From contig CBDDIP010000002.1 of the NCBI GenBank assembly GCA_965229005.1, forward strand, positions 620,001 through 684,000: DNA of 64,000 bases. Reading direction: 5' to 3'. Numbering within the stretch: position 1 is the stretch's first letter; each line of letters opens with the position of its first letter. The notes under the pieces are model-generated. The model was not told the origin of the DNA. It saw only the letters and a list, made by a program, of their open reading frames with translations, and did no database searches. The position numbers and the translations under genes were made by a program. Shown in pieces: positions 17,907-25,119 of the stretch. Source of the stretch: CBDDIP01 sp965229005 (GTDB taxonomy: Bacteria; Actinomycetota; Acidimicrobiia; Acidimicrobiales; Ilumatobacteraceae).

Positions 17907-18416
17907 TCAGCGCAGCGAGTGCGCCATGAGGATCACTTCGCGGGCGAAGGGATCCAGCTGGCGGCCGGCGATGCGCTCCGTGATGGTGATCGCCTGCGAC
18001 GGATCGTCGACCAGGCCGCTCCAGCGGATGTAGCCGCCCATGATCCCGATCACCCGGTCGTCGACGCTCTCGCTGTGCACGATGACCTTCGTGCTGCCCT
18101 CGAGGAGCGAGTTCAGCTCCAGGTAGAACGCCTTGAGCCACTCGCCGAGATCGTCGGTGCCGGTGAACGGGCGGTGACGGTACGGCAGGCTCAGCTCGTC
18201 GTAGTTGTGCAGGTTGAGCGGCGCCGGGATGATGCTGATCAAGCAGCCGAACCCATTCTCGCGCAGCCAGATGATCTCTTCCTGGCGGCGAACGCGGCGG
18301 TGGTTGTCGCCGTACCCACCGGGACGCTCGCACACGGCCAGCTTGTCCTTCATGATCCAGGTGAAGTTGCGCGGGGTGATGCCCAGGGCCCACTTCCCTC
18401 TCAGCCGGGGCGGCAT
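17907..18416 (-). CDS. dual-specificity-phosphatase-like protein with Cys-to-Ser active site
   Basis: A 169-residue protein with the layout of a small dual-specificity phosphatase: NFTWIMKDKLAVCERPGG, an EEIIWLRENGFGCLISI strand, a hydrophilic YRHRPFTGTDD loop holding the general-acid Asp position, then VIVHSESVDDRV. The last segment aligns with the P-loop HCX5R as H114-S115-X5-R121, so the nucleophilic Cys is Ser. It may be a pseudophosphatase that binds phosphorylated ligands. The ATG at 18414-18416 is the last before the repeat region. It is probably co-transcribed with the DUF2510 gene. Confidence 0.65.
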   Translation of the reverse strand: MPPRLRGKWALGITPRNFTWIMKDKLAVCERPGGYGDNHRRVRRQEEIIWLRENGFGCLISIIPAPLNLHNYDELSLPYRHRPFTGTDDLGEWLKAFYLELNSLLEGSTKVIVHSESVDDRVIGIMGGYIRWSGLVDDPSQAITITERIAGRQLDPFAREVILMAHSLR

Positions 18417-18754
18417 CAGCAACTCGCTTTCGGCTGGGACACGCGAACTCGCACGAACATCGGGAGACGAGACTACTCGCTCGCCGGAGCGACCGCCGAG
18501 GCCGGGCCAGGCTTTCCCGAGCGTGGAGGGTTTGGCGTTCGCTCGGGTGGGCTTGGAACCCTCCACTGATCGGGTGTGGAGGGTCTGGGCTCGCTCGGGT
18601 GGGCCTGGAACCCTCCACTGGTCGGGCGTGGAGGGTCTGGGGCTTGCTCGGGTGGGCCTGGAACCCTCCACTGATCGGGTGTGGAGGGTCTGGCGCTCGC
18701 TCGGGTGGGCCTGGAACCCTCCACTGATCGGGTGTGGAGGGTCTGGGCTCGCAC
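18417..18754. other. 338-base intergenic region dominated by a tandem hairpin array
   Basis: No gene is supported here. The region holds a 52-53-base tandem repeat (18523-18745) between tilS and the phosphatase-like gene. Open frames through it encode only repetitive Pro/Arg/Ser-rich translations of the repeat. The remaining bases (18417-18522) would contain the promoter of the phosphatase-like gene if it is not read from tilS. Confidence 0.7.
18523..18745. repeat. tandem repeat, four units of 52-53 bases, each with a hairpin
   Basis: GTGGAGGGT recurs at 18523 (as GTGGAGGGTT), 18576, 18628, 18681 and 18734. Each interval contains GGAACCCTCCAC, a 9-base loop (TGATCGGGT or GGTCGGGC-like), then GTGGAGGGT, forming a stem of about 9 base pairs. 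The connecting sequence (CTCGCTCGGGTGGGCCTGG type) is also nearly identical between units, which rules out CRISPR spacers. The loop and stem carry a few point differences, so copies have diverged slightly. Confidence 0.9.
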
Positions 18755-19630
18755 TCAGGGGTAGAGGCGGAGGCGTTGGGCGGTGCGGTGGACGCTGCGG
18801 TCGTGACCGACCTCGGTGGCGACCGCTTCGCCGCGGGCGACCGCCAGGACGCGCTCGACGGTGGCCTGGTCGGGCGGGTGCTCGCAGGTCAGCCAGCGTC
18901 GGACCGCCCGCCGGGCGAGGGGGAGGGGCGCGGCGGCCACGGCGAGCGCGTCGGTGACGTCGATCGCGGCCGCCAGCTCGTCCAGCAGGTCGGCCTCGGC
19001 GGCGAGCATCGAGGACTGCTGGGCCAGCACGGCGGCGACGTCGCGGCGGGCGATGACGTCGAGCAGCGGCAGCAGTTCGTGGCGGACGCGGTTGCGGGTG
19101 AAGCGGAGGTCGTCGTTGCTGGGATCGCTGACGACCTCGAGGCCGAGGTCGTGGCACAGCGCGTGGGTCTCGGCCCGCCGCAGCCTCAGCAGCGGACGAC
19201 GTCGTCCACTCGACTCGGCGCGCATGCCGGCCAGCCCATCGAGTCCGCTGCCGCGCAGCAGGTTGATCAGCACGGTCTCGGCCTGATCGTCGGCGGTGTG
19301 CCCGGTGAGCACCCCGATCGGCAGCGCGGCGTAGCGCGCCGCACGTGCCCGCGCCTCCAGGTTCGGGCCCGGCGCCACGTCCACCGTCAGGCAGCGGAAG
19401 CTCGCACCGAAACGCTGGGCCGCCGCTTCGACGACGTCGGCCTCGTCGGCCGATCCGGCGCGCAGACCGTGATCGACGTGCACCGCGGTGACCGAGCATC
19501 CCGCCTCGCAGGCGAGTGCGAGCAGGGCCATCGAGTCGGCGCCGCCGGACACCGCGCACGTCACCTCGGTGCTGGCGGCGGGGAACGTGCATCGCGCCAG
19601 CAACCCGCCGAGATCAGTCGATCCGGTCAC
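18755..19630 (-). CDS. tilS: tRNA(Ile)-lysidine synthase
   Basis: A 291-residue PP-loop ATPase that converts C34 of the CAU-anticodon tRNA-Ile to lysidine. The PP-loop is SGGADS (28-33), with VHVDHGLR, TGHTADDQAETVLINLLRG and the second-site LLRLRR/SDPSNDDLRFTRNRVRH segments. It lacks most of the C-terminal domain of longer TilS forms, as in other actinobacteria. The adjacent DUF2342 protease is a conserved actinobacterial neighbour. The ATG at 19628-19630 is 9 bases beyond the protease stop. Confidence 0.94.
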   Translation of the reverse strand: MTGSTDLGGLLARCTFPAASTEVTCAVSGGADSMALLALACEAGCSVTAVHVDHGLRAGSADEADVVEAAAQRFGASFRCLTVDVAPGPNLEARARAARYAALPIGVLTGHTADDQAETVLINLLRGSGLDGLAGMRAESSGRRRPLLRLRRAETHALCHDLGLEVVSDPSNDDLRFTRNRVRHELLPLLDVIARRDVAAVLAQQSSMLAAEADLLDELAAAIDVTDALAVAAAPLPLARRAVRRWLTCEHPPDQATVERVLAVARGEAVATEVGHDRSVHRTAQRLRLYP

Positions 19631-19639
19631 GAGATCCGG

Positions 19640-20698
19640 TCAGGCAACGAGGGACTCCATGCGCGCCGCCCAGCGCTGAGGGTCACGGATCTCGTGGAGC
19701 GATGGCAGGTGCTCGGGCCGTTCCCAGCACCGGTCGACGGCACGCTCACCACCGACGTTCTCGATCGCAGCGATGAACCGCTCGCCGGCGGCGTACTGGT
19801 CGAGCTTGGCCTCGAGGCCGATCAACCGCTGCACCAGGCGCGACAGCGGGTTGCCCTGCTTGCGACGCACGGCCAGCACGTGGGCGAAGCGCTCGGCCGA
19901 CGGCACGATGCCGCCAGCGGCGCGGGTCATCGTCACGTCGCCGTGGCCCTCGAGCAACGACATCAGCCCGCCGATGCGCTCCATCAGCGCTCGTTGCTCC
20001 GGTGAGGCGACCAACCCGATCAGGCCACCGTCGCGGACGCGCTGGCGTGCGTCGGTGGGGCTGCGCAGGCTCTCCTTCAGCGAGCTGGCGAGCACGCCGG
20101 GCGACGGGTTGGCGAAGGCCAGGCTCTGGTCGACGAGACCGCTGAAGTGCTCGCGCATCCACGGCACGCCGGTGAACTGGGCGCGGTGGGTGAGCTCGTG
20201 GAGCAGCACCCAGCTGCGGAACTCGGCCGGATCGAACCCGAATCGATGCTCGACGGCGGCCAGGTTGGGGCCGACGAGGTACACCGCACCGTCCGCAGCC
20301 GACGTCGTGCCTCCGCCGTCACGGCCGAACAGCAGGTCGTACTGGCCGAGCACGCGGGTGCTCATCCAGCCGAGCATCGTGCCCAGCTCGGCGCCGGCGA
20401 TCTGCCGGGCGATGGTGCCGGTGCCGCCTTTGAGACGGGTCTGCCACGAGTCCAGCAGCGGCTCCAGGAGGCGCTGGAACGAGGTGATGTTGGCCCGGAT
20501 CCAGGTGGCCCGGTCGATCAGCTGCGGAGTGCCCGTGCCGGCGGCAGAGCGCAACCCGGTGACCTTCTCGATCCGGTCTTCGAGGTCGCTGGCCGGTGCG
20601 CGCAGATCCAGGGGACCGGGCGGTGGGAACGGTCGACGATGGGCGAAGTGGATGGCGACCCGCTCGGCGCGATCCCAGTCGATCAGGGACGCGGCCAC
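19640..20698 (-). CDS. DUF2342 zinc-dependent metalloprotease-like protein
   Basis: A 352-residue zincin-fold protein. HELTH at 167-171 is the zinc motif, preceded by a GAVYLVGPNLAAVEHRFG block and followed by helices that would supply the third ligand. The family is named in databases for association with coenzyme F420 genes, but its substrate is unknown. In mycobacteria it also sits next to tilS, which supports an operon here. The start is the ATG at 20696-20698. Confidence 0.85.
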   Translation of the reverse strand: MAASLIDWDRAERVAIHFAHRRPFPPPGPLDLRAPASDLEDRIEKVTGLRSAAGTGTPQLIDRATWIRANITSFQRLLEPLLDSWQTRLKGGTGTIARQIAGAELGTMLGWMSTRVLGQYDLLFGRDGGGTTSAADGAVYLVGPNLAAVEHRFGFDPAEFRSWVLLHELTHRAQFTGVPWMREHFSGLVDQSLAFANPSPGVLASSLKESLRSPTDARQRVRDGGLIGLVASPEQRALMERIGGLMSLLEGHGDVTMTRAAGGIVPSAERFAHVLAVRRKQGNPLSRLVQRLIGLEAKLDQYAAGERFIAAIENVGGERAVDRCWERPEHLPSLHEIRDPQRWAARMESLVA

Positions 20699-20708
20699 GA
20701 GCGAACGA

Positions 20709-20852
20709 TCAGTCTTCGTGCTGGCGCTTGCCGGGGTACTGCTTGGCGGTGACGCTCTTCAGGTACCCGCCGATCAGACCGACGACGGTGAGCGCCGAAA
20801 CGGCGAAGAGGATGAGGCCGATCCACCAGTGCCAGATGTTCGCGGCGAGCAT
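20709..20852 (-). CDS. small single-span membrane protein (47 residues)
   Basis: The frame opens with MLAANIWHWWIG and ends with a basic tail YPGKRQHED. One hydrophobic helix covers about residues 8-30, followed by a cytoplasmic Lys/Arg-rich end. It stops 10 bases before the DUF2342 start, so it is likely the first gene of the tilS operon. Codon use matches its neighbours. It matches no family I recognise. Confidence 0.65.
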   Translation of the reverse strand: MLAANIWHWWIGLILFAVSALTVVGLIGGYLKSVTAKQYPGKRQHED

Positions 20853-20898
20853 GTGGCCAATGTAGCGACTGACGGGCGACGTGCGCCCAATCGCCCGC

Positions 20899-21192
20899 TC
20901 AGCCGGCTGGATCGTCGAGCGCGGGTTCGATGCCGGTGAGCTCGTCGCCGAAGCACTGCTCGATGCGTGACAGCAAGCCGGGCGGCAGCTCGTCGTTGCG
21001 GCACTTGGCGGCGATGACCGTCTTCAGCTCGGCGTGGAAGTCGAACGTCTCGAGGCAGTGCGTGCAGCCCTGCAGGTGCGACTGGATCGCCGTGCGGGCG
21101 TCGTCGGAGAGCTCACTGTCCAAGAAGAGCTCGAGCTCGCGGAGCGTGTCGTTGCAGTCGGACATCTGTCCACCACAGTCGTTGTCAGGCAT
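20899..21192 (-). CDS. zinc-binding anti-sigma factor, RsrA/RshA type
   Basis: A protein of up to 97 residues with the ZAS motif HLQGCTHC (HX3CX2C), an N-terminal Cys and a trailing DFH. RsrA-type factors hold the sigma factor while reduced and release it when the Cys pair forms a disulfide. The frame allows an ATG at 21192, overlapping the sigma gene by 8 bases. The alternative ATG at 21165 gives MSDCNDTLRE and has a good GGTGGACAG ribosome-binding site, which I prefer. It is the sensor partner of the sigma factor next to it. Confidence 0.88.
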   Translation of the reverse strand: MPDNDCGGQMSDCNDTLRELELFLDSELSDDARTAIQSHLQGCTHCLETFDFHAELKTVIAAKCRNDELPPGLLSRIEQCFGDELTGIEPALDDPAG

Positions 21193-21781
21193 CTTCGGTC
21201 ACCGGCTCGTTGTCGTCATCGTGGTCCCGTTCGACGAGACCACGTTCCTTGGCGAAGTCAACCAACTTCTTCTGCATGGCTTTTCTTCCCCGGTGCAGGC
21301 GTGACATCACGGTGCCGATGGGGATGTCGAGGATCTCGGCGATCTCCTTGTAGGAGAAGTCCTGCACGTCGGCCAGCAGCACCGGCATGCGGAAGATGTC
21401 GGGCAGCTCCTCGAGCGCGGCCTTCACCTCGTCGTCGGTGAACATCTCGAACAGCGTGTCCTCGGCACTGCGTGCCGTGGTTCCGAGGTTGGCGACGCGC
21501 TTGTACAGGTAGAGGTCTTCGATCTCACCGAGGTCGGTCTCCTGCGGGCGACGCTGCTTGGCGCGATACGTGTTGATGTACGCGTTGGTGAGGATGCGGA
21601 ACAGCCAGGCGCGCAGGTTCGTGCCCTGCTCGAAGGTGGCGAAGCTGCGATAGGCGCGCAAGTAGGCGTCCTGCACGAGGTCTTCGGCGTCGGCCGCGTT
21701 TCGCGTCATCCGCAACGCCGCGCTGTAGAGCTGGGGCGCGTACTGCATCGCTTGTTCGGCGAACGCGCTTCGATCGGCCAT
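21185..21781 (-). CDS. ECF sigma factor, SigR/SigH type
   Basis: A 198-residue sigma-70 family factor. Region 2 reads DAEDLVQDAYLRAYRSFATFEQGTN and region 4 FSYKEIAEILDIPIGTVMSRLHRGRK. These regions and the adjacent ZAS anti-sigma place it in the thiol-oxidative-stress group (SigR of Streptomyces, SigH of mycobacteria). It would control thioredoxin, mycothiol and protease genes elsewhere. It overlaps the anti-sigma gene by 8 bases if that uses its first ATG. No SigR-type promoter was obvious upstream. Confidence 0.92.
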   Translation of the reverse strand: MADRSAFAEQAMQYAPQLYSAALRMTRNAADAEDLVQDAYLRAYRSFATFEQGTNLRAWLFRILTNAYINTYRAKQRRPQETDLGEIEDLYLYKRVANLGTTARSAEDTLFEMFTDDEVKAALEELPDIFRMPVLLADVQDFSYKEIAEILDIPIGTVMSRLHRGRKAMQKKLVDFAKERGLVERDHDDDNEPVTEDA

Positions 21782-21791
21782 CGCCGTCACC

Positions 21792-22292
21792 CTACCCAGA
21801 CGTGTCCGGCCGACCCAGGTGCTTGGCGAACCAGAGGTGGGCGTACGGGTTGTCGTTGTAGCGCTCGATGCGCTCGTAGCCGGACCGGGTGTACATCGCA
21901 GCCGCTTCGGTGAGCGCCTCGTTCGTGTCGAGCACGACCACGGTCCGCCCGGCGGCAGCGACCTCGAGCTCGAGTCGGGCGAGCAATCGCTTGGCGAGAC
22001 CGACTCCGCGGTGGCGCGGGTCGACCCACATGCGCTTGATCTCCGCGCAGTCGGTGTCGAGGAACTGCACGGCACCACACCCGGCGATGTCGCCGTCGAG
22101 GCGCGCCAGCAGGAACAGACCGTGAGGTGGGTTGAATCCTGCTGCCGCTTCGTCGAAGGCGGTCGTCGCGTCGAAGCCGTCGCTGAACCGCGCGTGCAGC
22201 TCGCCGAAGTAGTGGGTCAGTGCGGTGCGGGCCGGTTCCGAGCCGGCATCCACGATCGAGAGCAGCGAGCCGTCCACCGGCGCGTCGTCCAC
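21792..22292 (-). CDS. GNAT family N-acetyltransferase
   Basis: A 166-residue acetyltransferase. Motif A, KRMWVDPRHRGVGLAKRLL, contains the acetyl-CoA pyrophosphate loop, and the C-terminal MYTRSGYERI is the usual GNAT ending strand. The acceptor is unknown. The GTG start is 20 bases after the MarR gene stop on the same strand. It lies directly upstream of the sigma factor gene but has no apparent functional link to it. Confidence 0.85.
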   Translation of the reverse strand: MDDAPVDGSLLSIVDAGSEPARTALTHYFGELHARFSDGFDATTAFDEAAAGFNPPHGLFLLARLDGDIAGCGAVQFLDTDCAEIKRMWVDPRHRGVGLAKRLLARLELEVAAAGRTVVVLDTNEALTEAAAMYTRSGYERIERYNDNPYAHLWFAKHLGRPDTSG

Positions 22293-22312
22293 GAGCGCGT
22301 CGACCTGCGGGC

Positions 22313-22870
22313 TCAGGCCCGGTCGTTCGCCGCCGCGATGGCCGGCTCGGGCGGGGAGCGGTGGCCGGGCTGGCCCGGCTCGAAGAACTCGTCGATGGCC
22401 ACCACGAAGCGCTCCAGCATGTCGGCCACGATCGGCCGCTCCTCGCGGGTGAAGGCCCGCAACATGTGCGTCATGAGCGCGGCGCGGCGCTGGTGCACGT
22501 CGTGGTGACGGGCGCGGCCGGCGTCGTTGATGGCCACCATGACGACACGTCCGTCATCGATGTTGGTGCCGCGCTCGGCGAGGCCGGCGGCCACCAGTCG
22601 CTGGACGGCGCGAGTCGCCGTGGATGGGTCGACGCGCAGTGCTTCGGCGAGATCGCTCATCCGCCACGTCGGCTGCGAGGCGAGCAGATCGAGCGTGTCC
22701 ATCTGGCCCTGCTCCAGGCAATCCGAGCCGGAGCCGAGCAGGTACTCACGCAGGTTGCCCATCGACGAGGCCCGGCGGATGTCCACCCAGGCGGTACCGA
22801 TCCGCACGGCGAGGTCGTACGTCGTGCCGCCCTGCGGGGCCTTCGAGAGCTGCGCTTCGGCGGGTTCCAT
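22313..22870 (-). CDS. MarR-family transcriptional regulator
   Basis: A 185-residue winged-helix regulator. The recognition region is MSDLAEALRVDPSTATRAVQRLVAAGL and the wing is GTNIDDGRVVMVAINDAG. The N-terminus (MEPAEAQLSKAPQGG) starts at the ATG at 22868-22870. The divergent alpha/beta hydrolase begins about 22 bases away and is the likeliest target. It may be co-transcribed with the GNAT gene downstream. Confidence 0.88.
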   Translation of the reverse strand: MEPAEAQLSKAPQGGTTYDLAVRIGTAWVDIRRASSMGNLREYLLGSGSDCLEQGQMDTLDLLASQPTWRMSDLAEALRVDPSTATRAVQRLVAAGLAERGTNIDDGRVVMVAINDAGRARHHDVHQRRAALMTHMLRAFTREERPIVADMLERFVVAIDEFFEPGQPGHRSPPEPAIAAANDRA

Positions 22871-22892
22871 GCAGGTCGGTAGGGTACCGGCG

Positions 22893-23627
22893 GTGGACGA
22901 GTCGGCGCCGTACCGGAGCACTTCGGACGGCAGCCCTGCGAGCAGCCCGACGCCGCTCGATGCGCTGCAGGTGATGGCCCAGAGCGACGTGATGATCACG
23001 GCGAACCTGCGCCACTGCGAGCTGTACACGATGCGCGGCCTGCTGACGATCCTGTGGCACGAGCCGTCGCCCGACACGCCGGTCCCGAGCCCGCCCGCCG
23101 CGATCGTGCTGTGCGGTGGTGCCATGGGTGGGCTGCTCGGCCCGGCCGACGCGCTCTACCACCGCCTCGGCGAGGTGTGGGCCAGTCGCGGCGTGCCGGT
23201 CCTGCGGGTCAGCTACCGGCGCCCGAACGACCTCGACGCCTGCTGCATCGACGTCGCTGCCGCGGTGCAACTGGCCGTCGGTGCGGGTGGCGCGGAGCGC
23301 ATCGTGGTGATGGGCCACAGCTTCGGTGGCGCCGTCGCCGTGCGCGTCGGAGTCGGTCTCAACGACCTCATCTCCGGGGTGGTCACCTTCGCCACCCAGT
23401 CGGCCGGGTGCGAGGTCGCCGCAGGTTTGGGCGACACGCCGCTGCTGCTGTTCCACGGCGAGCGCGACGAGATCCTGCCGCTGCAGGCCAGCGAGATGGT
23501 GACGATGATCGCCGGCCACGGCGAGCTGATCCGCCTGCCCGGCGACGGTCACCTGCTGGCCAAGAGCGGCGACATCATGTGGGAGCGCCTCGAGGAGTGG
23601 CTGCCCGAGGTCCTCGGCGCCGCCTGA
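22893..23627 (+). CDS. alpha/beta hydrolase, dienelactone-hydrolase-like
   Basis: A hydrolase of about 244 residues with AIVLCGGAMGG in place of the usual HGxxG, nucleophile elbow GHSFGG, Asp in HGERDEILP and His in PGDGHLL. A GTG at 22893 follows GGTAGGG and is preferred; an in-frame ATG at 22869 would overlap the divergent MarR start. The substrate is unknown, but a MarR-controlled hydrolase often acts on a small aromatic or ester ligand (inference). Confidence 0.8.
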   Translation: MDESAPYRSTSDGSPASSPTPLDALQVMAQSDVMITANLRHCELYTMRGLLTILWHEPSPDTPVPSPPAAIVLCGGAMGGLLGPADALYHRLGEVWASRGVPVLRVSYRRPNDLDACCIDVAAAVQLAVGAGGAERIVVMGHSFGGAVAVRVGVGLNDLISGVVTFATQSAGCEVAAGLGDTPLLLFHGERDEILPLQASEMVTMIAGHGELIRLPGDGHLLAKSGDIMWERLEEWLPEVLGAA

Positions 23628-23662
23628 GCCGGGTTCAGCAGTCCGGGTTCAGCAGATCGGGC

Positions 23663-24286
23663 TCAGCAGTCGGGGCCGGGGATGTTGATCGTGATGCCGA
23701 CGACGAAGCCGTCGTAGAACTCGGTGTCCTCGTTGGCCTTGTCCAGCTGCTCGACGGTGATGCCGAAGCGGTTGGCGACCCTGCTCGGCAGGTCCCCGTC
23801 GGCGATCTCGTAGGTCTGCACCAAGCACGGGTCGGCGATCGTGGTCGTGGTCGATCCCGTCGTCGTCGTGCCCGTGTCGGTCTCGGCCAGCGTCGTGGTG
23901 GTCGTCGGCACGATCGGGCCCGTGCAGCCGGCGAGCGCGCCGCCGGGGATGTTGATGATCAGTCCCGGGTAGAACGCCTCGTAGCCGTCGGTCTTCTTGT
24001 TCGCCTTGTCGAGGTCCTCCACCGTCACGCCGCACTTGTCGGCGACGAACTGACGGCTCGTGTCGTCCTGGATGATCAGGTAGCGCTGCTGCTCCAGCAC
24101 TGTCGCCGTGGACACCGGGGCGAGCGTGGTGACCGTCGAGCCGGTCGACGTCGTCGGGGCGATGGTGTTCCAGTCCGTGGAGGCCACCGAGACATCGGAG
24201 TCACCGGTCGAGATCGAGGTCCCGCAGCCGATGAGCAGCAGCCCGGCTGTTGCTCCGACTGCCCAGGCGAGTCCCGAGCGCATCAT
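23663..24286 (-). CDS. lipoprotein with two LysM-like domains
   Basis: A 207-residue secreted protein. The signal peptide ends in the lipobox LLLIGC, followed by a Ser/Thr-rich linker. The first LysM-like unit ends with IINIPG and the second with ITINIPG. Both have the VEDLDKAN/VEQLDKAN core, separated by another Thr-rich stretch. LysM units bind peptidoglycan. Two ATG codons in tandem (24281-24286) begin immediately at the 3' end of the tRNA-Thr gene, with no leader between them, so translation of a tRNA-processed transcript would be leaderless. Confidence 0.8.
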   Translation of the reverse strand: MMRSGLAWAVGATAGLLLIGCGTSISTGDSDVSVASTDWNTIAPTTSTGSTVTTLAPVSTATVLEQQRYLIIQDDTSRQFVADKCGVTVEDLDKANKKTDGYEAFYPGLIINIPGGALAGCTGPIVPTTTTTLAETDTGTTTTGSTTTTIADPCLVQTYEIADGDLPSRVANRFGITVEQLDKANEDTEFYDGFVVGITINIPGPDC

Positions 24287-24362
24287 TGGAGCCCAGAGGG
24301 GGAATCGAACCCCCGACCTACGCATTACGAGTGCGTTGCTCTACCGACTGAGCTATCTGGGC
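24287..24362 (-). tRNA. tRNA-Thr (anticodon CGT)
   Basis: The cloverleaf is complete: acceptor GCCCAGA pairs with TCTGGGC, D-arm GCTC...GAGC, anticodon stem ACGCA/TGCGT with loop CTCGTAA, and T-arm GGGGG-TTCGATT-CCCCC. The discriminator is T and CCA is encoded. Anticodon CGT reads ACG (Thr). The gene is on the minus strand directly upstream of the LysM lipoprotein. Confidence 0.96.
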
Positions 24363-24594
24363 CGGACCGGGGACGACGCTCGAGCGCCGCCTGCCGTTCT
24401 GGGTCACGGAGGATATCGGGTGACCACCACGGTCGCGTTGGCCGTATCGCGATGGCGGGGCCGTCGTGGCACCACGCGCGCACAGCCGGAGCGGATCGTG
24501 CTGACGGGACCGATCGCGGTCCGGGGGTTTGCCATCGTGGCCGACGGGGTACGCAGCTGCGACTCGACACGGCATCCCATCCGATCGGAGCACC

Positions 24595-25038
24595 ATGTTG
24601 GCCAGGCGGAAGAACGAACGAACCCACGGCGCGGAATCGGAAGGTGCGGCTCCGGGCGTCGCTGCCATGGTCCGCGATCAGGCCGGCGTCTGCTGCGCGT
24701 TGGCCGGGGCCATGCGGCGCCGAGCCGGGCGGCTGGCGTTCCACGAGCCGGTCGTCGCCAGGAACCTCCGTGCATGGGCCGACCAGGTCGACGCCCTGGG
24801 CACCTCGATGCAGCGTGCCGTGTCGAGGCGCGATTGCGAGGGGCTGCGGACGGCGTGGTGCTCTGCTCGTGCCGCCGGGATGTTGCTCAGCGCGGCCGGC
24901 GAGCAGGCGGCGCTCGACGAGTGCCTGCACGCGTTCGACGACGAGGCGATGCTCGATTGCGCGTGCAAGTTGGTCGACCACGCCGACGAGGACGGCCGTG
25001 CAGTGATGGCCTGGGACGGGCACGCCGTCGCTTCGTAG
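24595..25038 (+). CDS. hypothetical helical, Cys-containing protein
   Basis: A 147-residue protein of no family I recognise. It is Ala/Arg-rich and predicted helical, with eight Cys including a CC pair and a CAC near the C-terminus. No signal peptide or transmembrane segment is visible. The ATG at 24595 is the first plausible start; an upstream in-frame ATG at 24529 lacks coding character. The region 24363-24594 upstream holds no other gene and would carry promoters for this gene and the tRNA. Confidence 0.5.
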   Translation: MLARRKNERTHGAESEGAAPGVAAMVRDQAGVCCALAGAMRRRAGRLAFHEPVVARNLRAWADQVDALGTSMQRAVSRRDCEGLRTAWCSARAAGMLLSAAGEQAALDECLHAFDDEAMLDCACKLVDHADEDGRAVMAWDGHAVAS

Positions 25039-25119
25039 TGGTTCGACCCCCATTCGGGTCGGCGTGCGGCGAGAAGGTGCAAGTGCACTATCCAGCGCGG
25101 GCCGCACTCGGTCGACACC

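Noticed and set aside
18523..18745. CRISPR array
   Set aside because: The repeats are evenly spaced, but the sequences between stems are nearly identical instead of unique, and there are no cas genes.
18473..18754. A Pro/Arg/Ser-rich coding frame through the hairpin array
   Set aside because: It only translates the DNA repeat, has no domain, and its phase follows the repeat period.
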